From Bradyrhizobium sp. CCGB01 (GTDB lineage: Bacteria; Pseudomonadota; Alphaproteobacteria; Rhizobiales; Xanthobacteraceae), in NCBI RefSeq assembly GCF_024199795.1, contig NZ_JANADK010000001.1, positions 8,494,001 to 8,558,000 on the forward strand: a stretch of 64,000 nucleotides of DNA, given 5' to 3'. The position numbers and the translations under genes were made by a program. Below the pieces are notes generated by a model. It made no database searches. It was not told where the DNA came from and saw nothing but the letters and a program-made list of their open reading frames with translations. Shown here one piece after another: positions 58,712-64,000 of this stretch (its first letter is position 1; each line of letters starts with the position of its first letter).

Positions 58712-58725
58712 TTGACGTAGATCAA
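58712..58725. promoter_or_regulatory. FixK/FNR-type box TTGACGTAGATCAA
   Basis: TTGA-N6-TCAA, with the wider form TTGAC-GTAG-ATCAA, matches the symmetrical FixK2/FNR consensus of bradyrhizobia (TTG(A/C)-N6-(T/G)CAA). It ends 58 bp before the ATG of the LivK-type binding-protein gene, a distance at which activation from about -40 of a promoter would be possible. This is a candidate microaerobic control site. Confidence 0.65.
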
Positions 58726-58783
58726 CCCAACGTGGGGCAGATCGAGCCGACCTCGCCGAGGGGCCAACGTCAAGGTGTCGAGC

Positions 58784-60007
58784 ATGCGCGTCACCGGCAG
58801 ACTGCTGTTCGTCTTGATTGCCGCTCTCGCCTCGCTGGGGGCGATGTCCGAGCAACGCGCAGACCAACCCGCAAGCGACAAGGAAATCCGCATCGGCAAT
58901 GTCATGCCGTATTCGGGACCGCTCTCGGAATTCGGCGCCATCGGCCAGGCGGAAGTCGCCTATTTCGACATGATCAACGCGCGCGGCGGCATCAACGGCC
59001 GCAAGATCCGCTTCATCACGCGCGACGACAATTCCGATCCCGCGACCGCGCTGGAGCTGACGCGCAATCTGGTCGAGAAGGACGACGTGCACCTGATGTT
59101 CGGCTCGTTCGGCACGCCCGGCAATCTCGCCACGCGCTGGTACCTGAACGAGAAGAAGATCCCGCAGCTGTTCGTCGCCTCCGGCGACGAGGAGCTGAGC
59201 CAGGCCAAGGCGTTTCCCTGGACCATGGGCTGGCAGCCCTCGTTCCGCTCGGAGGGACGCATCTACGCCAACTACATCCAGGCCTATTATCCCAGGAAGA
59301 AGATCGTGGTGCTCTGGCAGAACGACCAGTTCGGGCGCATGCTCTATCGGGGCATCCAGGAAGGCCTTGGCGATCTGAACCGTCTTGTCCTCGTCGACAT
59401 CGCCTTCGACATCAACGACGAGCATCTCGAAGGGCACGTCTCGATCCTCAAGCGTGCCGGCGCCGATATCTTCGTCTTTCTCGGCGTGCCATCGACGGCG
59501 TCCAAGGTGATCAAGCTGGCGGCATCGCTCAAATGGCGCCCGGTCTTCATCGTCAACGATGCCTCCGCCTCGATCGCCAATGCGATGGCGCCCGCGGGCC
59601 TGGAGAATTCCGCCGGCGTGATCTCGGCTGCTTTTCTGAAGGATCCGAGCGATCCCGCATGGAAGGACGATCCCGCCATGAAGGACTGGTTCGCCTTCAT
59701 GGACAAGTATCATCACGCGGAGAGCACCAACAACAGCGCCGCGCTCTACGGCTACGCCGCGGCCGAGGCGCTGACGCAGGTGCTGAAGCAATGCGGCAAC
59801 GATTTTTCACGCGAGAACATCATGCGTCAGGCGGCCTCACTCAGGGACCAGCAGCCCTCCGTTGCCTTGCCCAACATCAGGATGAATACCTCGCCCAGCA
59901 GCTACCTGCCGATCAGGCAGATGCGGCTCGTGCAATTCGACGGGCGGTCGTGGCAACCTTTTGGCGAGGTGATCGAGACGGCGTTCACGGAGGGGGCGGC
60001 GCGGTGA
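58784..60007 (+). CDS. LivK-type ABC transporter substrate-binding protein
   Basis: This 407-residue type-I periplasmic binding protein has a signal peptide (about residues 1-26) and the fold markers KEIRIGNVMPYSGPLSEFG, FDMINARGGINGRKIRFITRDDNSDPATA and VEKDDVHLMFGSFGTPGNLA. Relatives bind branched-chain amino acids, amides, urea or aromatic acids. No permease or ATPase gene is adjacent, so it is an orphan, possibly using a distant transporter. The ATG 58784 follows AAGG; a GTG nine bases upstream is an alternative. A FixK-type box lies upstream, which suggests low-oxygen induction. Confidence 0.9.
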   Translation: MRVTGRLLFVLIAALASLGAMSEQRADQPASDKEIRIGNVMPYSGPLSEFGAIGQAEVAYFDMINARGGINGRKIRFITRDDNSDPATALELTRNLVEKDDVHLMFGSFGTPGNLATRWYLNEKKIPQLFVASGDEELSQAKAFPWTMGWQPSFRSEGRIYANYIQAYYPRKKIVVLWQNDQFGRMLYRGIQEGLGDLNRLVLVDIAFDINDEHLEGHVSILKRAGADIFVFLGVPSTASKVIKLAASLKWRPVFIVNDASASIANAMAPAGLENSAGVISAAFLKDPSDPAWKDDPAMKDWFAFMDKYHHAESTNNSAALYGYAAAEALTQVLKQCGNDFSRENIMRQAASLRDQQPSVALPNIRMNTSPSSYLPIRQMRLVQFDGRSWQPFGEVIETAFTEGAAR

Positions 60008-60059
60008 GATGGCTCATGGCGCGGGTGCACGGCGTTCATACGCGCACCGTTTGCTGGGC

Positions 60060-60227
60060 TACCCCTCTCCCCTACCCTCCCCCGCAAGGGGGGAGGGAGC
60101 GCAGGGTGCCGCGCAGTGAGAGCTGGGCTCAAGGCAAAAACTCAACGCAAATGATCGTCGCCTGATCCAACCACACGCGCAGGCGCATTCCCTCCCCCCT
60201 TGCGGGGAAGGGTTAGGGAGAGGGGTA
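60060..60227. repeat. Long inverted repeat, family F
   Basis: Arms at 60060-60102 and 60183-60227 are reverse complements at about 90% over some 43 bp. They contain a CCCCGCAAGGGG core. A spacer of about 80 bp lies between. It fills the gap between the convergent binding-protein and cyclase genes. Confidence 0.8.
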
Positions 60228-60274
60228 CCACACGGGGACTCCCTCGATTAACGACTGTGTAAATCCCCGCATCC

Positions 60275-61837
60275 TCACGCCGGCTTCAGCGAGGCCAGCG
60301 CGCTCTCCAGCAGCGCGCGCACCCGTGCTGCATCACCGGACTTCACCACCGCCGGATCGAGATAAAGCTCCAGGCCGGGCGCGCGCTCAGTGATGACGCC
60401 GCTTCGCTCCGCCGCCGCGTCGTTCAGCGCGTCGACCGAATAGGGAATCACCTCGCGGCTGATGCCCTTCATCGTGATCGCCGGCAGCGCGTGGGCGCGG
60501 ACGATATCGCTGACCAGCGCGAAGGTCTCGTAGCTCAGCACGATGCCGCCGGGCTCGGCGATCGATTGCAGGCGCGCGGCGAGGTTCGCTTCGGCGCCGA
60601 TGATGGTGTAGTCCATGCGATCGCTGCTGCCGAAATTGCCGACATTGCAATAGCCGGAATTGATGCCCATGCGCGAGCGGAACGGCTGCTCGATGCCGGA
60701 CGCCCGCCATTTCGCATTGAGCTCGGCAAGGCGCTGCTGCATGCGCCAGGCCATCTGCAGGCAGGCCTGCGCGTCGGCACGGTCGCCCCTGGTCTCGGGA
60801 TCGCCGAAGAAGATCAGCATGGCATCGCCGATGAACTTGTCGATGGTGCCGCCATATTCATGCGCGATCGCCGACATCTCGGTGAAATATTCGTTGAGGA
60901 GCTGGGTCAGCAACTCCGGCTGGAGCCGCTCGGCGGTCGCGGTAAAGTTCTGGATGTCGGAGAAGAAGATGGTGAGCTTCTTGCGCTCGGTGTGGATAGT
61001 GACGTCCTTCTGGCCGCTGAAAATGCTCTTGTAGACTTGCGGCGGGATGTAGCGCGAGATCTTCATCGACAAGGAGGCCAGGAAGTCGTTGGCGGATTCC
61101 AGCTCCTTGTTCATGCCCTTGATACGGCCGGCCTGGCGACGCTGAAGCGAGAGGAACGACAGGCCGCAGCCGGCGGCGATCAGGAAATAGGCCAGGAGGA
61201 ACTTGAACGAGAAGATGTTGGCGGCGATCGGCTGGGCGATGATCACCTCCTGGATGCCGCGGACGTCTCCCACCTTCCAGTCCTTCTTCGGGCTCTCGGG
61301 GTGGCTGTTGTGACAGCTCACGCAGGCCGGGCCCATGGTAACAGGCGCGACCAGGCGGACCTTGTCGGAGAACAGCGAGGTCTCGGTCTCGACGATCTTC
61401 TGCTCGGGATCCTTGCGAAGCGCATCGAGCGCGTCCTTCTCGAACTTGTCGAGCTGGTGCGCGGCGCGGTTCTGGAACGGGAAATCCGAGACGAAGCGGT
61501 AGGTGATGTTCTCCTGCTGCGCGCCGATCACCCGTCCGAGCTCCAGCGACAGCGTCGCCGGAATCGGGATCGCACCGGGGACGGATTCGTAATTGTGCAC
61601 GACCCTGGTGGCGCCGCCAGGGTTGGCCAGGATGCGGCCGACCACGTTGGACGCGTAGTAGCTGCGCACGCTCGTGATCACCGAATTGAGATCGGCGGCC
61701 TGCCGGCGCAGCGCCGTCTTGCTGAGCTCGGTCAGGTCCAGCCACACCGCGAGCGGCAGAGCGAGCAGGAGAAAGGCGATCACGGCGCCCGTCAGGATGC
61801 CGCTCTTGCGTTGTTCTTCGGAGATCTCTTGTTTCAC
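60275..61837 (-). CDS. DUF3365 haem-sensor class III nucleotidyl cyclase
   Basis: This 520-residue membrane protein is a predicted adenylate/guanylate cyclase. A first membrane segment (about 14-33) is followed by a periplasmic DUF3365 (Tll0287-type) domain. This domain holds a c-type haem motif CVSCH at about 172-176, near the end of the sensory part. A second membrane segment (~205-225), a coiled coil and a CHD catalytic domain (about 280-480) follow. The metal Asp lies in FFSDIQNFTA and the base-recognising Lys in GTIDKFIGDAML. IIGAEANLAARL carries the transition-state Asn/Arg; the usual Asp of the GD(T/x)VN motif is an Ala here. Confidence 0.88.
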   Translation of the reverse strand: MKQEISEEQRKSGILTGAVIAFLLLALPLAVWLDLTELSKTALRRQAADLNSVITSVRSYYASNVVGRILANPGGATRVVHNYESVPGAIPIPATLSLELGRVIGAQQENITYRFVSDFPFQNRAAHQLDKFEKDALDALRKDPEQKIVETETSLFSDKVRLVAPVTMGPACVSCHNSHPESPKKDWKVGDVRGIQEVIIAQPIAANIFSFKFLLAYFLIAAGCGLSFLSLQRRQAGRIKGMNKELESANDFLASLSMKISRYIPPQVYKSIFSGQKDVTIHTERKKLTIFFSDIQNFTATAERLQPELLTQLLNEYFTEMSAIAHEYGGTIDKFIGDAMLIFFGDPETRGDRADAQACLQMAWRMQQRLAELNAKWRASGIEQPFRSRMGINSGYCNVGNFGSSDRMDYTIIGAEANLAARLQSIAEPGGIVLSYETFALVSDIVRAHALPAITMKGISREVIPYSVDALNDAAAERSGVITERAPGLELYLDPAVVKSGDAARVRALLESALASLKPA

Positions 61838-62029
61838 CTTGTTGCTCCCCGTGTGCGATCTTGCCGCAAATCTCTGGAACTCGCGGCAAAAGCATGCGGC
61901 GCCACAGAGCCAATAAACCCGCGCCCGCGCAACCCCATTTTATGGTGGTCGCAGCAACTGGCTTTTCGTTTCATGACGAATGTTTAAGATCAGTATTAAC
62001 CTGCATTCACTCCGCCGGGAGACCTGGAC

Positions 62030-63121
62030 ATGACCGAGACCATCCGCATCAAGAGCTTCAACGCGCGGCCCGTGATCGTGCCGATGAATTTGCCGCTGAA
62101 AACCTCGACCGGGGCCGTCGCCAAGGCCCCGCTGGTGCTGATCGACTGCGAGACCGACCAGGGCGCGGTGGGGCATGCCTATCTGTTCTCGATCACGCCT
62201 TCGGCCCTGAAGCCGCTGACGGCGATGGTCACGGAAATGTCGGAGCTGCTCGCCGGCGACGAGCTGTTGCCGTTCGAGATCGAGCGCAAGCTCGCCCAGC
62301 GCTTCACGCTGCTCGGCCTCGCCGGCCTGCAGCGGCTGGCGCAATCCGGCATCGACATGGCGGCCTGGGACGCGCTGGCCCGTTGCAAGGGCCTGCCGCT
62401 GGCGCGCCTGCTCGGCGGCGCGCCGAAGCCGGTGCGTGCCTATAATTCGAAGGGGCTCGGCATCATGCCGGCGGGCGCCGCGGTGGAGGAAGCCCACAAG
62501 CTGCTGGCCGAAGGTTTCCAGGCCGCGAAGATCCGCGTCGGCCGGCCCGATGCGCGCGACGATCTCGCCGTGGTGCGCGCAATACGAAAAGCCGTCGGCG
62601 ATCAGGTCACGCTGATGTGCGACTACAACCAGGCACTCACGGTCACCGAGGCCATCCGCCGCGGCGAGATGCTCGACGACGAAGGGCTGACCTGGATCGA
62701 GGAGCCGATCCGCCACGACGATTATGAGGGCTGCGCCCGCATTGCCGATGCGCTGGGCACGCCAGTGCAGATCGGCGAGAACTTTGACAGCGCGTTCTCG
62801 ATGCAGACCGCGCTGACCGCGGAAGCCTGCGACTACGTGATGCCGGATGTCCAGCGCATCGGCGGCGTCACCGGCTGGCTGCGCGCCGCCGCGCTGGCGC
62901 ACGCCGCCGGCATCGAGATGTCGACGCATCTGTTCTCGGAAGTGAGCGCGCATCTTCTGTGCGTGACGCCAACCGCGCACTGGCTGGAATATGTCGATTG
63001 GGCCGACGCCGTGCTTTCGACGCGGCTGAAGATCAAGGACGGTTTTGCATTGCCGAGCGAAGAGCCGGGGAACGGGATCGCGTGGGACGAGGCGGCGGTG
63101 AGGAAGTATCTGGTGGAGTGA
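62030..63121 (+). CDS. Mandelate racemase / muconate-lactonizing enzyme family protein
   Basis: This 363-residue enolase-superfamily enzyme is of the MR/MLE type, abstracting a proton alpha to a carboxylate. The catalytic Lys lies in AAKIRVGRPD (~165). Metal ligands are in MCDYNQAL (~200), WIEEPIRHDD (~225) and IGENFDSAFS (~250). The His/Asp pair is partly seen in STHLFSEVSAH near 300. It has about the usual family length. It is divergent from the cyclase gene and converges with the truncated sulfatase gene. Substrate and reaction direction are unknown. Confidence 0.88.
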   Translation: MTETIRIKSFNARPVIVPMNLPLKTSTGAVAKAPLVLIDCETDQGAVGHAYLFSITPSALKPLTAMVTEMSELLAGDELLPFEIERKLAQRFTLLGLAGLQRLAQSGIDMAAWDALARCKGLPLARLLGGAPKPVRAYNSKGLGIMPAGAAVEEAHKLLAEGFQAAKIRVGRPDARDDLAVVRAIRKAVGDQVTLMCDYNQALTVTEAIRRGEMLDDEGLTWIEEPIRHDDYEGCARIADALGTPVQIGENFDSAFSMQTALTAEACDYVMPDVQRIGGVTGWLRAAALAHAAGIEMSTHLFSEVSAHLLCVTPTAHWLEYVDWADAVLSTRLKIKDGFALPSEEPGNGIAWDEAAVRKYLVE

Positions 63122-63137
63122 GCAGCTTCCTTGTGGC

Positions 63138-63254
63138 CATCCTTCGAGACGCCCGCTTTCGCGGGCTCCTCAGGATGAGGTTTTGTTGCGCGGCAAAACT
63201 GTAGACCTTCGTGGCGAGGAGCGCCGCCTGCGGCGAGTCTCGAACCATGAAGGC
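63138..63254. repeat. Palindromic intergenic repeat, family E copy 2
   Basis: It contains the same two half-units as 39174-39290, but in the opposite order: ATCCTTCGAGACGCCCGC...CTCCTCAGGATGAGG first, then GGCGAGGAGCGC...GAGTCTCGAACCATG. It fills the convergent gap between the enolase-superfamily and sulfatase genes. Confidence 0.8.
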
Positions 63255-63318
63255 CGAGCTCTCGCCGCGCACGACCATCACACTGACCGCAAGCGGGGAG
63301 AGGCAAAGAGCTACTCGC

Positions 63319-64000
63319 TCACCGCGCAGCCGCGTTCAAATCCATCGTCTCGAGCAGGCTGTTCTGGCGCCAGTCGATGAAGGCGTCCTTGAGGCGGCTG
63401 ATCTCGCCCGCATGCTCGGGCGCGCCCCAGAGATTGTGCTGCTCGAGCGGATCGGTCGCGAGATCGAACAGCTGCCCGTCCTCGGCGCCGTGGATGAACA
63501 CGACCTTCCAGCGGTCGTCCCGCACCATGGTGATCAGCCGCGCGCCGGTCATGGCGACATCGCCGGCCTGCTCGCTGAACACGAAATCGCGGCCAGCCCA
63601 TTCCTCGCCCTTCAGCGCCGGCAGCAGGCTGCGGGCCTGGAACGGCTTTGGGTGCTGCGCGCCGGCAAGATCCAGGATGGTGGGGCCGAGGTCGAACAGC
63701 TGGCACTTTTCGCGGATCCGGCGGCCGTCGGAAAACAAATTCGGCGACCAGAACAGCAGCGGGATGCGCGTGACGGGCTCGTACATCGACCATTTCTGGC
63801 TGAGGCCGTGCTCGCCGAGATTGTCGCCATGGTCGGACATGAAGATGACGACGCAATTGTCGAGATAGCCCTTGGTGTCCAGCATCTCGATCAGGCGGCC
63901 AATCTGCTCGTCGATCATTGTGACATTGGCATAGTAATGCGCACGCAGGCGGCGCATCTCTTCACGCGTCGGCTGCAGCTTCCATGACACCGCGTCGTGG
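63319..64000 (-). CDS. Sulfatase family protein, 5' end beyond the window
   Basis: The last 227 residues of a type-I sulfatase/phosphonate-monoester-hydrolase-like enzyme are present. The 5' part, with the Cys/Ser modified to formylglycine, lies beyond position 64000. The metal-binding segment FMSDHGDNLGEHG and the C-terminal WKVVFIHGAEDGQLFDLATDPLEQHNL (in part) are standard for the family. The reading frame stays open to the window edge. It converges with the enolase-superfamily gene across a repeat. The substrate cannot be judged from this part. Confidence 0.85.
   Translation of the reverse strand, partial: HDAVSWKLQPTREEMRRLRAHYYANVTMIDEQIGRLIEMLDTKGYLDNCVVIFMSDHGDNLGEHGLSQKWSMYEPVTRIPLLFWSPNLFSDGRRIREKCQLFDLGPTILDLAGAQHPKPFQARSLLPALKGEEWAGRDFVFSEQAGDVAMTGARLITMVRDDRWKVVFIHGAEDGQLFDLATDPLEQHNLWGAPEHAGEISRLKDAFIDWRQNSLLETMDLNAAAR

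Noticed and set aside
1..64000. CRISPR array, integrase, IS transposase or phage genes
   Set aside because: No regularly spaced short direct repeats with unique spacers and no such proteins were seen; the repeats present are single intergenic palindromes.

Overview
The window looks like a chromosomal segment of an alphaproteobacterium of the Bradyrhizobium / Rhodopseudomonas type (order Hyphomicrobiales). This is inferred from the high GC content with strong third-position GC, the protein families (duplicated DUF3606, DUF3047, DUF4173, DUF3365-cyclase, divergent Lrp/indolepyruvate ferredoxin oxidoreductase), a FixK-type box, and several families of intergenic palindromic repeats of the kind common in that group. 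No rRNA, tRNA, phage, transposase or CRISPR array was seen. About 54 protein-coding genes are supported, including one fragment at the right edge.

Layout. 1-6660: polysaccharide cluster with an ExoM-like GT2 glycosyltransferase (-), a hexapeptide acyltransferase, and the tightly packed set Wzz/ExoP-like co-polymerase, WecG/TagA/CpsF glycosyltransferase and galE. 6888-11318: a small conserved gene overlapping tail to tail with a 1371-residue five-GAF/GGDEF/EAL protein. 11613-14855: catabolic-looking operon (Ldh-type dehydrogenase, NtaA-type flavin monooxygenase, fumarylacetoacetate-hydrolase-fold enzyme). 14973-20524: Lrp regulator divergent from a single-chain indolepyruvate ferredoxin oxidoreductase, then an amidase. 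20638-25229: LysR regulator divergent from an EmrA/EmrB-type efflux pair and an AhpD-like protein, with seven GATTATC boxes in the intergenic regions. 25373-31088: D-amino-acid transaminase, a GltIJKL-type amino-acid ABC transporter and an M20 peptidase. 31373-39165: flavin monooxygenase, benzoylformate-decarboxylase-like enzyme, degenerate GFA protein, old yellow enzyme, aldehyde dehydrogenase and SDR. 39331-42222: zinc-ribbon protein, Rieske ferredoxin and two paralogous amidohydrolases. 42487-44209: YiaAB protein and PspA/IM30 protein divergent from a TetR regulator, with three matching palindromes between them. 44259-51407: peroxiredoxin/LysR pair, GH3 hydrolase, DUF4173 membrane protein with a two-component system, and a 46-residue membrane peptide. 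51487-57340: AlkB-type dioxygenase, DUF3606 protein, flavin amine oxidase with a secreted unknown, an alpha/beta-hydrolase without its nucleophile, and a Tat-exported DUF3047 protein. 57476-64000: AraC regulator, LivK-type binding protein behind a FixK box, haem-sensor cyclase, enolase-superfamily enzyme and a truncated sulfatase.

The window is mostly ordinary housekeeping and accessory metabolism. I did not find a large unambiguous new system. The most interesting signals are: (i) every convergent gene junction with a gap over 100 bp carries an inverted repeat, while every shorter junction has none; (ii) the seven-copy GATTATC cluster around the efflux genes; (iii) the triple TGARC-N3-GYTCA operator set of the TetR/PspA/YiaAB locus; (iv) a FixK box in front of a solute-binding protein; (v) a 12-bp hairpin splitting the glt operon; and (vi) several proteins that keep a fold but lack catalytic residues (ExoP-like ATPase, GFA protein, alpha/beta-hydrolase, GH3 motif).
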